A stretch of DNA of 64,000 nucleotides from Panax quinquefolius (GCA_020205615.1 CM035156.1:15155128-15219127), one strand, 5' to 3'. Shown: positions 44,476-55,602, counted from the stretch's first letter. Notes: generated from the letters alone by a model not told the origin. Translations and numbers: made by a program.

Positions 44476-45350
44476 GGCATAAAGACATATCTGTCTTCTA
44501 CTCCTTTATTGGTAAAGCCTGTCCCAGCAGAGACCTTATATTTGTACCTTGCAGTAAGTTCGTTGGCGGTTGGAGAAGTGTTGGTTCGGGAGATCAGTGA
44601 GAAGCAGCATCCGGTCTATTATGTCAGCCACGTCCTGCGAGATGCTGAAACCAGGTATCCGAATATTGAGAAATTTGCCTTTGCTTTAATAATTGCTAGT
44701 AGAAAGCTTCGACAATATTTTCAAGGTCGGCTCCTAATCGCTCTACACGATCGGTATTGAAGAAGGTGATGGGCAAGCCCGAGGTTTCAGGCAGACTAGC
44801 AGCATGGACTATGGAGTTGTCCCAATTTTTCATCGAATACCATCCCCGAACCGCCATCAAGGGTCAAGCCTTGGCCGATTTTATGGTGGAATGTTCATTC
44901 ACCAAGCGGATCTGGCGAGTTGCCAGAGGTCAATCGTCTGATCGGGCGATTGCAGCTTCTTCAATGAGGTCGAGAATGTTTGGACGCTGTATGCGTAGAT
45001 GGATCTCTACGATGATTTATTAGTGGGGTGAAATTATTTTGACGAGTCCGGAGGGATTCAAGGTTCAAGAGCCATCGAGTTCGGGTTCAAAGCGACGAAC
45101 AACGAAGTTGAAGTCTGAATGGGTGTTAGCGGGTGTCCGATTAGCAAAAGAGTCTAGAAGTCCGTAAGTTGATCATTTATAGTGATTCTCAATTGGTCGT
45201 TAGACAATTTGTTGGGGATTATGAAGCTCGTGGGACCCGATGATCAAGTATCTGCGAAATTAAAAGACCGAAACAATATTTCGCTTCAGATGAGTTTCGG
45301 GGCATAGAGCGTAACGACAATTCCATTGTCGATGCCTTTGTCGGTAGCCA
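44476..45350 (+). pseudogene. Tat element RNase H region, probably two RNase H domains
   Basis: 44509-44760 encodes the first RNase H part (HPVYYVSHVLRDAETRYPNI, ALIIASRKLRQYFQGR). Then comes the linker ELSQFFIEYHPRTAIKGQAL ADFMVE. At 45030-45240, in shifting frames, traces such as ATNNEVE, LIIYSDSQLVVRQFVGDYEA follow a second RNase H fold. A second, archaeal-like RNase H is a known feature of the Tat clade. Stops at 44473 and 44758 and several shifts show decay. Confidence 0.7.
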
Positions 45351-46600
45351 CTTTGAGATGCGAGATGTTTTTAACGGATCGGTTTATTTGGAAGTTTTGC
45401 GGCGGCAAAGTGTTGTTCAAAGACGGTTGATGTGTATCGGCGATCTAGGCTCGCTGGATGACCCCCATACATCGAGTATTTGGCGGATGGCGTCCTTCCT
45501 TCCGGATCGAGATCTTTGTGAAAGAAGATCAAGTACAAGAGTGCCAATTTTGTTCTTATTGATGGGGATCTTTATCGATTGTCATTTTCTCTCACCATTC
45601 TTTGAAATGTTTGGTTCCGTCCGAGTAGGTATATGCTCTTCTGGAGGTTCACGAGGGTATTCTTGGTGATCATATGGTCGCCAAATCTTTAGCTTATAAA
45701 GTACTTGACAAGGATACTATTGACCTACAATTTTCAAGGAAGCTACGAGATATGTCAAGAAATGTGAAAATGTCACCAATAGTCCGATCCATTATCGACC
45801 ACCGGAAGAGCTATATTCGATTTTATCTCCTATACCCTTCACATTTATGGGGGTGGATATATTGGGTCCGATTGCCTAAAAGCTAAAGGTCAAGTTAGCT
45901 TTAATCATAGTTCTTGCTATCGATTACATGACTAAGTCTAGGTGAGGCGAAACCACTTGATCAATAACCAATAAGAGTGCTTGAAGTTCATAAAAGAGTC
46001 CGTAGTGTTTCGCCGGGATCCCTGAGTGTTGATATCGAACAACGGACGCCAGATTCGTGGGTTCAAAATTTGAAGGATTTTAAAGGATCCGGGGATTCAA
46101 CACAAGACTTTGGTGGCTCATCCACGATCGAATGGGCAAGTCGAGGTGACCAATGTGACGCCTTTGAATCGGAATCAAGCGCAGATGGATGAATCTAAAG
46201 GAGATGGCGGAAGAATCTGCTGAAGCGTCTTTGTGGGCTTATCGAACTACACCGAGGACCACCACAGGGATTCACCTTTTCGATTGGCTATGGTAATGCG
46301 ATGTCTTAGTCCCAAATCAAATCGGATCTCCAAGTCTTGAGTCGGTCCATTCAAAGAGATCTACAATGACGAAGGACCTGAAAAGCTAACTGGACCTGCT
46401 AGAAGAAGTCAGAGAGGTAGCATTGCTCAAATTGGCTGCCTATCAACGAAGGGTGGCCAAACATTACAACAAAGGGGTCAAACTTCGTAGGTTCGAAGTA
46501 GGAGACTTCGTCTTTAGAGAAGCCAAAGCATCTACGCCTCAAAACACGGGAAAGTTAATGCTTATCGGAAGGGCCGTATGAGGTGATCAAGTATCAAAGC
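45351..46600 (+). pseudogene. Tat element integrase (heavily frameshifted)
   Basis: Recognisable pieces in order: HMVAKSLAYKVL (45670), a zinc-binding tail with CKKCxxC-type residues near 45755, SPIHYRPPEELYSILSPIPF then TFMGVDILGPI (about 45780-45880), VAHPRSNGQVEVTN (near 46110-46155, which holds the catalytic Glu), LWAYRTTPRTTTG (near 46230) and VAKHYNKGVKLRRFEVGDFV (near 46455-46515). It would catalyse insertion of the element. At least six frame changes are needed to follow it, so it is not functional as read. Confidence 0.75.
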
Positions 46601-46759
46601 CGTGCACTTATCGGTTAAAACCTTCAGATGGTTCCGAGATCAAGAATACTTAGCATGCTGGCAGGCTTCGGAAATATTTTCAATAGAGATTAAGTCAGTT
46701 CATCTGAAGTCTGTACATGATTGTTCATTATCAATAAAGAGTCACTTTTTCACAATTGA

Positions 46760-47105
46760 TCCTGTTCCTATTGGTCCTAAGGTCACAATGGTGTAAGGAG
46801 GTATGGTAGGACTCATTTGGCCATTCGATGGCGTGACCATTTATTGTTTCTACCCCGGTGGTAGACAATGGTCCTTATGATCCTATATTGATTTTACCAT
46901 GGTGGTAAATCAATGGTCACTATTGATCCCGGTCCTGTTGTCCTAAGGTCACAATGGTGTAAGGAGGTATGGTAGGACTCACCGGCCATTCGATGGCGAA
47001 AAATTTATTTATTATTTCTACCCCGAGTGGTAGACAAAGGTCCTTATGATCCCATATTGATTTTACCAAGGGTGGTAAGTCAATGGTCACAATTGATGCT
47101 TATAT
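46760..47105 (+). repeat. About 166-bp tandem duplication downstream of Tat pol
   Basis: TCCTAAGGTCACAATGGTGT then AAGGAGGTATGGTAGGACTC begins at 46775 and again at 46941. Each unit ends with TTTTACCA-GGTGGTAA-TCAATGGTCAC, and a third, partial unit follows (GGTCCTTATA... at 47109). Each unit contains ACC...GGT inverted pairs (TACCCCGGTGGTA). Tandem repeats between pol and the 3' LTR are common in Tat elements. Confidence 0.8.
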
Positions 47106-48181
47106 CTTGGTCCTTATATACTTGTTATACCCCGTGTGGTAAGCAAGATTTCGATGGTGCAAGGAGGATCATCCAAGTTCACCTCACACATGACCGATCT
47201 CACACTTCGGTACCGATGAGTATATATTACTTTATTTTGTTTAAGTGTTGAGTTCAGTTCATTCAATTTAGTTAAGTTGAATTATGTCCGTAAAATTCAA
47301 TTCACTTCATTTCATAAATTAACTGTTATATGCCATATCTGATTCACTAGTTGGGTTCAGTTTATTGATACTGAATTATTGACAAAAAATTGATCCAAAC
47401 AGAAGTCATAATCAAGACAGTTGAAGATTTATCAATAATATAAAACATTCATTCATTCAAGTCAATCATAAACTAGTCACATGAATATAAAAAGTTTAAA
47501 GTAGTTAAAAATTTTACATAGAATAAAAAGCAGATTTTACATTCAGAACCGCCTTCGCCATCGAGAGTTGAGCAATGCCGGGTCCAACTGAAAGCGTGTA
47601 GATAGCTTTTCTTTTCCTCGCCTCTAAGGCAATCTTCGTATTCTCCTCGAATATACCTTCATGATTTGGCATTAAGTTCGTCCAATCCCACGTAGTCCGC
47701 TTTGAATCGCTTTCCGGATCTCTTGATCGGAAAGAGGACCCGTCCTCAAGATCCTTTATTTTGTGGCGAAGTTTATGAGGTTTGGCCTTATGCCTTCGCT
47801 CTTCATCCTGGGCCTTTGTCTGAGCCTCGCCAAGTTGAATCGTCAAGCTTCGGTTGGCTGAAGAAAACTCCTCATTTTTGGCCTTCAGGAGTAGGTTTTC
47901 TTCAACCAAGCCGGCGTTCATGTCAGATAAAGCTCGTTGGCTGGCTTCGGACGCAGCCAATCCATCCTCGTAGCCCTTAATTAATTCGTCGACGTCTTGA
48001 GTCCATCCTGCCCGATCTAATTACATTTGAAGGCGTTGATGGTATGAAAAACATCTTCACATCCCGCCCTCTCTCGATCCAGGTTGATTTCACATGTTAA
48101 TCTCACCGCCTCATGAAATCCTCCTCGGCCTCCCCATTTATGTGTCTCGGACGCAACGTCCAAGAAAAATATACCGTTAAC

Positions 48182-48265
48182 CTGCATATTTTCAAAATAT
48201 TCAAGTCAGTATCCACCTATCCAAATAATAACAGAGAAATAGAAGATAAAGAAATTATTATTTAC
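48182..48265 (-). other. Intron in the antisense gene
   Basis: 84 bp on the minus strand, GCTAAG/GTAAATAATA at the 5' side and AATATGCAG/GTTAACGG at the 3' side, AT-rich inside. The exon frames before it (DHTDGNLLDEGMSYLAK) and after it are coding-like. Confidence 0.65.
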
Positions 48266-49080
48266 CTTAGCCAGATAGCTCATTCCCTCATCAAGCAGAT
48301 TTCCGTCCGTATGATCACTGAACCGATGGTCGTTAGTGTTCCGAACGAAGGCTCCAAAAAGGTCGAAGGGGAAGTTCGCATTGAATCTAGGCCACAAGGT
48401 CGGAGACCCCATAGCCTCGGCATGATAACCCTGACCAGAAGGACCGGATTCGTTCGGGAAGGGTCTCGACCTTCGAGAGAAAGGGCTGGCCGTTCAGGAG
48501 TAGGGTCCACGTGTATGGTTTCAGGTGAAGGAGATTTATTAGGTACGAGTTCTTGGGGGTGGGCGAAGCGAACTCGAATGGTTGTCAAAGTGTGCGCTTC
48601 TCTTCCGGATAAGCGTCGGAACCACTTCGTCCGTCACCGTCTTCTCTTGATCTGTATTTCTTTCTGAGGGGCACGAAGGGTGGGATGATCGGTGAGGCAC
48701 CCCGAGTTCTTGGCGATCGGTGGAGTTATTTTAGTTTTAATTTTTGGTCCGGAGGACACTTCTTCGATCGGACGATCGAGTAAACCTCCTCGTCGAGGGA
48801 TAGATGTGGGGTTGGCTCTATTTCGTGAATGGATTCTAAGGGTGACGAGAGATGTTGACTGGGCTTTAGTGGCCCTCCTCTTACGACGAGGTGGAGGGTC
48901 TCTTTCCTCTGAGAACCTCTTGACCTCTGGCTCTTCTTGCTCGAATTCGTCAGTATGTATTTCCTGGTCGGTTCGGCCGGGAGTAACTTCACATGGCGAT
49001 TCTCAACGACTTAGAAGAGTTCCCGGACAAGAAATCTTCGAACTCCTTTATTTCTAAGGAGCTTGGTCTAATCAAAGATA

Positions 49081-49165
49081 CTGCATGAAACAAACAGTCC
49101 TATGTTAAATTCCACATCATAAGAACATTTTCAAATATTCATATATAAAATAGATTAATACTTAC
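49081..49165 (-). other. Intron in the antisense gene
   Basis: 85 bp on the minus strand, donor AAGT/GTAAGTATTAA, acceptor TTTCATGCAG/TATCTTTG. The upstream exon ends AWLYDHKC. Near-consensus donor and typical plant intron length and AT content. Confidence 0.7.
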
Positions 49166-50324
49166 ACTTATGGTCATATAACCATGCCTGCTTCGAGAGG
49201 AGTCCATATTTCCACTCCTCCTTAGGGAAATTGTCGAAAAAATCCATCATTTCAACTTCCCGTTCTTCAGAAATGTCTCCGAAGTCAGCAGAGATCTTTT
49301 CATCAGTTGCCCAGTTCGGTAAAGAAGAAATTTCGGGACCTTTGACGTAGAACCACTTCTCGTGCCATCCCCTATTGCTCGAAGGAGTGTTCACCAGCGA
49401 GCGCCTCTCGAACCTTTCTCCAGACTTCGGAGAATGTTTGCTAAGGGCCTTGAATCCCTTCTCTCTGGATTGGACTATTTTGTATACGGTGAAGAAGAAG
49501 TCAAGGGAGGGCTCAACGCCCAACTCGTGGTAGAAGGCCATAAAGGCCAAAATATGAATATAGGAGTTTGGTACCAACTGGGAGAACCCCACGCCCAGGA
49601 ACCCTAATATAGTCACTATAAAAATGTGCAGGGGGAAACAAACCCCCTTCTCGAGCAAGTCACAGGACTACCGTCCCAACCTTCTCGCCGCTTGGTACAT
49701 CTTCTCATGGGATCTAGAACCCCATCGTGGGTATCCGAAATGTGGTATCTGGATCGAATCCTTTTTAGTTCAGCCTCATTCACAATAGAGGGAGTATTGG
49801 CATGTGAGAAGCGATCCATGCTCCTGTAGTACTCAGAGGGGGGTTTTGGAAGTTTTTGGTTTGGGATTCATGCTCGTGGTTCCTTCACGAGGGTTAGGGT
49901 TTGGTGGAACGACGGTGATCGGTGTTACCAGTATGGGAGAACTTTGTTCAAAGTTTTGGGAAGCCATTTTTGACGGTTTTCAGAGGAAGAGAGAAGTTCA
50001 GAAGATCAGAAAGTTTGAAAGGCGCTCGAATTTCAAATGAACAGGTAAAACTGTCAAATTTGGTAAAGTTATCTTTTTATACTGACGGTTACACGGTGTT
50101 CAAGGCCGGTACATTAAATGTTAGTAATGATTTAGAATTTGAATGGTAAGCGTCCGGTTCCGGGTCCAGATATTTAATAGACAGGGCCTTTCTGATATGG
50201 GCCTTTGTTCTCCTCTAATTTCATCTCGTAAACATTAATTGGGTACATTTCAAATATTTCTTACTATGGGTCTTTAGTAAAACATTATGGACCATTTATA
50301 GTTTTCTATTAAACATTCTGTTCA

Positions 50325-50343
50325 ACAAAAAACTAGGGGGCAA
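50325..50343 (+). other. Tat element polypurine tract
   Basis: AACAAAAAACTAGGGGGCAA immediately before the 3' LTR start TGTTGGG at 50344. Purine-rich and correctly placed. Confidence 0.65.
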
Positions 50344-51015
50344 TGTTGGGTCATGATATTTTTTCTCCTTGAGCCGGGTAAATTGGGTTTACTCATTTAA
50401 TTAATCCCTTGGGCCTTTATTGTTGAACTATGAAAGTCATTGAGCCCAATCGTCATATTATTTCCATTTAAACCTATAAGACCGCCGGGTCTGCTTCGAT
50501 GGATCGAATTCCTTAGATATTTTAATATCTATTATTTTGACTTAATGATGATGAAAAGCATGACGGTTGACTAGAAGCGGTATATCATGCATTAATGTGG
50601 ATGGGATCATAACCGGCCGTGGCCAGTGAGAAACAAAGAGCTAAAAGCGGTGGATAGACTACATGTAGTCGGCAGAACCCATCGGATCAAGGGGTGTGTC
50701 GGGGTAGTGATGGTGTGGCACAAAGAATCCGTGCAAAGATAGTATAAAACAATGAGAAGTCTTCACAAAAGTGCGTTACGCTCATACACACATTATCATT
50801 CATGTACACACACACTCAAAGAATTATTATCTCTCTCTCAATACACTAGACATTATATCCTCCATTGTTAACCTTGTGAACACGGATACTGACTCTCACG
50901 CCTGAGCTATCCCCCGACGGAACCGCCGTCAAACTTGTGGAGTTTATCGTGTTTACTGTGCAGGATCAGGACGTCTTACGTGATTGGAACGTGGCAGAAG
51001 ATCCTGACGTTAACC
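50344..51015 (+). repeat. Tat element 3' LTR
   Basis: 672 bp, TGTTGGGTCATGATATT to GACGTTAACC. It is the uninterrupted partner of the split 5' LTR and shows the CCCAATCGTC junction intact. A TATA-like AGTATAAAACAATG lies at 50740-50753. Confidence 0.88.
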
Positions 51016-51042
51016 GTAAGTATTTACTATGTATCATTTCTC

Positions 51043-51458
51043 ATATAAATATATATATATAAATGGTAAATTTGACTTGTTTGTGAATTAGCTAGGATCG
51101 AGTAAGAATTGAATACATTCGAGGCGCATCACTGATCAACCAAGTTATCGTACGAAATATAGATGTTATAAAAAAATTGAATATAATAATAATACTATAA
51201 TATAAAAAAAAGGCGAAAATTAGTCAAATAATAATAATAATATAAAAAAAAGTAAAAATTAGTCAAACCAACAGGAATTGAATATACAGGGTTAAATGCA
51301 AAATTCTTGTTCTGATCAACGCAAATTGAGCCCCTTTCTAGTTGACGTGGCTATTTTTAAAATTTTGGAATATTTTTTATTTTATTTTACAAGTGGACGA
51401 GCTGACGTGGCCATTTTTAAAATTTTTCCCAAACTTATGTAGATACATAAATTCAAAC
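51043..51458. other. Intergenic DNA right of the Pack-type element
   Basis: No gene. It contains two near copies of ACGTGGC-ATTTTTAAAATTTT (51343-51363 and 51403-51423) and a duplicated AATTAGTCAAA---ATAATAATA segment (51217-51265). Confidence 0.5.
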
Positions 51459-51732
51459 ACTTCACCTCTAATTTGAAACTTTGGTGCAATGACCAACTAA
51501 GCAACATGAGTTATTGTTATTATTTTGCAAGGATTTATATTTATAACTAAACAATTAAATCACCAAATTATATAGCTTTTCCACAACAACTCCAAGTATA
51601 GCTTTTCTCCAAATTTCAAATTACTTGCTTTGCTCCACAAAAAAAGTCACATTTAAAAATATATTTTAGGTAAATTAAAAAAATATTTACTAGGAAATTA
51701 TGTAATATTTAAAAAATATTTACCGAAATTAT

Positions 51733-52022
51733 AGGAAATATATTTATTATTTTAATAATAATAATAATATTTTAATAATAATTATAATAATAATAATAAT
51801 ATTTAATTAATATTTTACGAAATATAAGTAAAATATATTTAATATTTTAATATTAAATATATGTTATAGGAAATATATTTATTATTTTAATAATAATAAT
51901 AATAATAATATTTTAATAATAATAATAATTCATAATAATAATATTTAATTAATATTTTATCGAAATATAAGTAAAATATATTTAATATTTAAATATATTT
52001 TATAGGAAATATATTTATTATT

Positions 52023-52054
<32 letters not shown>

Positions 52055-52225
52055 CATAATAATAATATTTAATTGATATTTTACCGGAAATATAAGTAAA
52101 ATATATTTAATATTTTAATATTAAATATATGTTATAGGAAATATATTTATTATTTTAATAATAATAATAATAATAATAATTCATAATAATAATATTTAAT
52201 TAATATTTTACCAAAAATATAATAA
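51733..52225. repeat. 135-bp tandem array, four copies
   Basis: Units start AGGAAATATATTTATTATTT at 51733, 51868, 52004 and 52136 (spacings 135, 136 and 132 bp). Each holds an expandable (TAA)n run, then ATTTAATTAATATTTTACCG, AAATATAAGTAAAATATATT and TAATATTAAATATATGTTAT. The TAA run lengths differ between units, so a microsatellite expands inside a minisatellite. Confidence 0.85.
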
Positions 52226-52298
52226 TAATAATAATAATTTAATAATAATTATAATAATAATAAAATATTATTACTATTATTATTATTATTATTATTGC
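52225..52298. repeat. (TAA)n/(TTA)n inverted microsatellite
   Basis: A run of AATAATAAT passes through AAAATATTATTACT into TTATTATTATT, forming a potential AT-only cruciform of about 35 bp per arm at the right end of the tandem array. Confidence 0.8.
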
Positions 52299-52438
52299 TA
52301 TGAAAATCGCTTGGGATCTGTTATCTTTTAATTTAGTGATTTAATTGTTTAATTATAAATATAAATTCTTACAAAATAATAACAATAACTCATATTGTTC
52401 GGTTGGTCATTCCACCAAAATTACAAATTAGAAGTGTG

Positions 52439-53559
52439 GTGTGGTCGGCAGTGGTCGCCAATCATGCGGCAGACCGCATCATTGAACTCATTCAGACTCT
52501 TGTGGCCCCTCTCTCCACCACCATGACCATGACCCCTCCCTATTTTGGATTTTGGATTTTAGATTTTTAATTAATAGAATAGGGTGACATTTACGTAATT
52601 TACAATATTAAGAATGTAGTTTTATTTTAAGTTTTCATCTTTAAAAAATTAATAACATGATAATAAAATTTTAATAATATATATTGTGCTATTTTATATT
52701 AATATATATCATTGCAAAGATTGTATAACAACTTTATTTTTTATATAGAAGTGAGACTCTTTTTTGTGAATGGCTGAATGACATCTCCCTCCCTCCCTAC
52801 TCTGTACATGTCGACGTGAAAAATCACCACCACCACCACCACCTTTACACATTTTACGTTTGTTAGTGTTTAATTAATTTAAATAAAATTATGGCTGATA
52901 TATAGTGGTTGGTGTTGATAAATTAACATATATAAATTCTTCTAATTAAGTTGTAAAAAGTATAGGATTGTTTTAAGTAAACTCCTCACTCCTCTTGTAA
53001 TATATATTGTAGGTATACTAGCTAGTAATTCTAGCTATACAAGATTATATTTCTTCGGCAAGAGAGAATTAATACGATTACTACTATTTTTCTAAACCCC
53101 CTATACTAATACAACATTTCACTATGCAGAAGAATGTACTATATATGATTGACACCACTTCCTGTCCCATATATATTATAAGACATTTGTCGCCTTTTTT
53201 TCTTCTTCTTTAATTCTATAAAAATAAATTTAAACATATATCGATCATGTAAATTTAATGCGGACCAGCTCCCTGTGGCTAATTGAATTTATGAATCATA
53301 AATGTAAAAAGGTACCACAATTATAACTGATCCGAAAATTTTAAATTTTGTCACCCCAAAAAATTATATATGTCGTGAATCTTGATAAAAGAATCATTAG
53401 TAGGAAAAGCAATATATATGGGAGCTAGCTTGTTGTACCACTGAAGCGAACAGATTGATCGACGTGAGAGAAAAAAAGCCATGATATGTCGGCATCGGAT
53501 AATCCCTTATATATTCATGGACCAAAGTCTCTCTAATAGACACAATCAAGCAGCAAATT

Positions 53560-53591
<32 letters not shown>

Positions 53592-54873
53592 TGAATGAAT
53601 ATACATGCAATACATTCCTTGCAACACAATAGTGTCTCCAAATTACGATCATTGTGAGATGAGAGCATAACCAATTGCGATCAGTGTGCTATCATTCTCT
53701 ATTTGGGATTATGAAAACCGATTAATTCTGAAACATTTATATGTATTTTCTCGTTTTCTTTTTCATGAAAAAAAACAAAGAAGTACTTGCGAGGTAGGGG
53801 GGTATATATATAAAAGAGTTGACGTAATGAAATTTGTTATTGAAACGGATGTAGTATATATAGTTTGTTCGGTGTGATTGAGAGTTATTCGATCTCTAAA
53901 GTTGATGGATCTGAAAGGTTATAAACGGCAATGCAACACGCTTCATGTACTTCTGATTCGTTAATAATATGAAGCGATAAAAATAGTTGAATAAAATACG
54001 AAAGAATAAAAAGCGAGTTATACTTACTGCTTTAAGATTCATTCTTTACCTCGAATTTTTGATTGCGATTCGATCATACTTCGGTTAATCATATTTGATT
54101 AGATGTTCGATATATTCTCTTATAATATATACAAATTTAAATCAAATAAGGATAATTAGTTATTATTTTGTTTTGTTTTTAATTTTAATTGTGATTTTAT
54201 ATTTGTAAAGTGTAATAATAAATATATTTTATCATTTTAAGTAAAATAACAAATTGAATTTATAATTATATTTATTATAAAATTAGTTATTATGTGGGCT
54301 GAATTCGAGTTTGAATTTGAAGTTTCATGAAGATTTGAATAAATATTCGAATGAGTGGAATCGAATTCAAAGATTAAATATTCGAAATCGAATCGAATGA
54401 AAATCGAATCTGAGTAGATTTTTTCAAATATAATTCGAATTCGAGTACGAATTTATTATTTCAAATCGAATTCGAGTAGTTCTTTGTTCGTTCCGATTCA
54501 ATTCGTTTATATCTTTAGATATGAGGTTAGAGTCAGAGTGAGAGTGAGAGTGAGAGTGGGAGTGGGAGTGGGAGTGAGAGTAGGGTTCAATTACTAGTGA
54601 TAATAAGTGATAACGCGTTTGAAATTGACAAGTTGTATAGATTTTTGTGTTTCTGTTATGTTCAATAGATGGTGGCCTCTTCGGGTCTAGATGCACTTAA
54701 AGCTTGACGAGCAATATTAATTGTTTGTCAAAAAGTAATTATGATTCTTTCTGCATTACGTACCTTTTCTTCCATTAATTCCTCTTGTTTTCAACTCTTT
54801 CTTGTTAGGACAGAGCTTTCAATTCTTTGCAGATTTTGACTTGTCATATAAAATGATAGATAAGATGTTTGTC

Positions 54874-54916
<43 letters not shown>

Positions 54917-55282
54917 CCATGATCATTTCTGAGCAATTACCTTCAACTCCAACTTATTGGATCATTATCCCAAAAATGACGATAAAATGCCTCTAGTATC
55001 AGAAAACTTATATAATTAATATTACGGTTTGTGAATTTTTTTCGTATTTTCTATATATATTTCTTAGTAATTAATCTTATTATCTACATGAAGATGGGCC
55101 AAAAGTTGAAATACAGAAGTGTGATTCTTTCTTTTTTCAATTTTTGTTCTTATTATTTTGTTACTAGAATAATTTTTAAAATTAGTATAATAATGTTTAA
55201 TTAACGTGCCTTAAATCTAAATTTAAAAGGAAAAGAGTATCACACAAAGAAATCTAAGATGAATATATATGTATAGGGTCAG
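52439..55282. other. Intergenic AT-rich DNA
   Basis: No gene is supported. It holds a (TA)n run at 53562-53592, a CACCAC run at 52828-52842, a region rich in TCGAAT/ATTCGA motifs at 54290-54490 (possibly an old repeat), the GAGTGG minisatellite (listed) and a (TA)n run at 54871-54916. Open frames here are short and low in complexity. Confidence 0.55.
54529..54583. repeat. GAGTGA/GAGTGG hexamer repeat
   Basis: About nine hexamers (GTTAGAGTCAGAGTGAGAGT then GGGAGTGGGAGTG), purine-rich on the plus strand. Confidence 0.85.
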
Positions 55283-55597
55283 GATCAGGTAAAGGATCAT
55301 TACTTTTTAAAAATGAGAATTTTTTTTTTTTTTTTTTTTAAAACAACTAAAAAAAAGTTTAATATTTATGGGCTTTTTTTTAATACTGATGTTTTGGGTG
55401 TGATTTGGAGTGCGATAACAAAACATTGCATGTATAGTCTGATGACTGCACTACCACTTTTCGTATAGGTATTCAAAACACGCCCAAAACATTGTATTAA
55501 AAAATTTGATTATAATATATAAACTTTTTTTTTAGTTGTTTAAAAAAAAAAAAAAAAAGTCGCCGTTTTAAGAAAGTAAGGATCCCTTTACTCGATC
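55283..55597. mobile_element. MITE with T-tract and A-tract inside its arms
   Basis: Arms GATCAGGTAAAGGATCATTA then CTTTTTAAAAATGAG on the left and, inverted, GATCGAGTAAAGGGATCCTT then ACTTTCTTAAAACGGCG on the right. Inside both arms an about 18-base T (left) or A (right) homopolymer is followed by the matching AAACAACTAAAAAAAAGTTT. About 315 bp, non-coding. The target duplication is not clear. Confidence 0.65.
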
Positions 55598-55602
55598 ATT
55601 TC

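Larger units (their letters stand above)
47514..49966 (-). pseudogene. Antisense spliced extra gene of the Tat element (PF04195-like)
   Basis: Transcribed opposite to pol. It starts near 49966 (MASQNFEQSS). Exon 1 (to 49166) encodes VCFPLHIFIVTILGFLGVGF, SQLVPNSYIHILAFMAFYHE and LGVEPSLDFFF, the hallmark of the 'putative gypsy type transposon' domain. An intron at 49081-49165 (GTAAGT...TGCAG) and another at 48182-48265 (GTAAAT...TGCAG) are both about 85 bp and have clean splice sites. Exon 2 is Pro/Ser/Arg-rich. Exon 3 has a coiled coil (LVEENLLLKAKNEEFSSANR) and stops at 47514-47516. At least two frame breaks lie in exon 1 (near 49838 and 49655). Such antisense genes are known in Tat/Ogre-type elements; their role is not established. 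Confidence 0.72.
26287..51015 (+). mobile_element. Ty3/gypsy Tat-lineage retrotransposon with two nested insertions
   Basis: LTRs start TGTTGGGTCATGATATT at 26287 and 50344 and end ...GACGTTAAC at 30962 and 51015. The TSD is a perfect GTAAG (26282-26286 and 51016-51020). Without the nested LTR7 and chromovirus the element is about 10.9 kb. Order: LTR, PBS, Gag, protease, RT, RNase H (probably two), integrase, a tandem repeat zone, an antisense spliced gene, PPT, LTR. Dual RNase H, DNGSS protease and an antisense extra gene fit the Tat (Retand/Ogre-like) clade. All genes are frameshifted. The two LTRs (about 660 and 672 bp) clearly differ at many sites, so this is not a recent insertion. Confidence 0.85.
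22032..51042. mobile_element. Mutator-like (Pack-type) TIR element, right terminal repeat split by later insertions
   Basis: The left arm at 22032-22138 (GAAAATGAT...TTCATTCTATAAATCAAGG...GCAGATTAAAAAATAACAATGC) is matched in inverse orientation by a right arm that lies in three pieces: 23731-23780, 26254-26286 and 51021-51042. When solo LTR6 and the Tat element are set aside, the arms pair over about 105 bp. The core element is then about 1.8 kb and carries a Ca2+-ATPase exon fragment plus tandem repeats. Long TIRs and host-gene cargo fit a Pack-MULE. The 9-bp duplication cannot be defined because both flanks are TA repeats. Superfamily assignment is inference; the split arm is seen directly. 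Confidence 0.65.
51459..52438. mobile_element. Foldback-like element with about 110-bp inverted arms around a tandem array
   Basis: The left arm 51459-51570 (CTCTAATTTGAAACTTTGGT, GAGTTATTGTTATTATTTTG, TTTATATTTATAACTAAACA) is matched inversely by 52330-52438 at roughly 85-90 percent by eye. Between the arms lie a four-copy 135-bp tandem array and a TAA/TTA hairpin. No open frame. Superfamily unknown; foldback or long-TIR MITE fits best. Confidence 0.65.

Noticed and set aside
48113..49057. Plus-strand open frames of 121-184 codons after Tat pol
   Set aside because: They overlap the antisense gene, whose strand shows consensus introns and a recognisable domain; the plus-strand frames have no motifs.
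7276..51020. Same GTAAG duplication at LTR3 and at the Tat element, as a sign of linked insertion
   Set aside because: They belong to different families at distant sites; a shared 5-mer is expected by chance.
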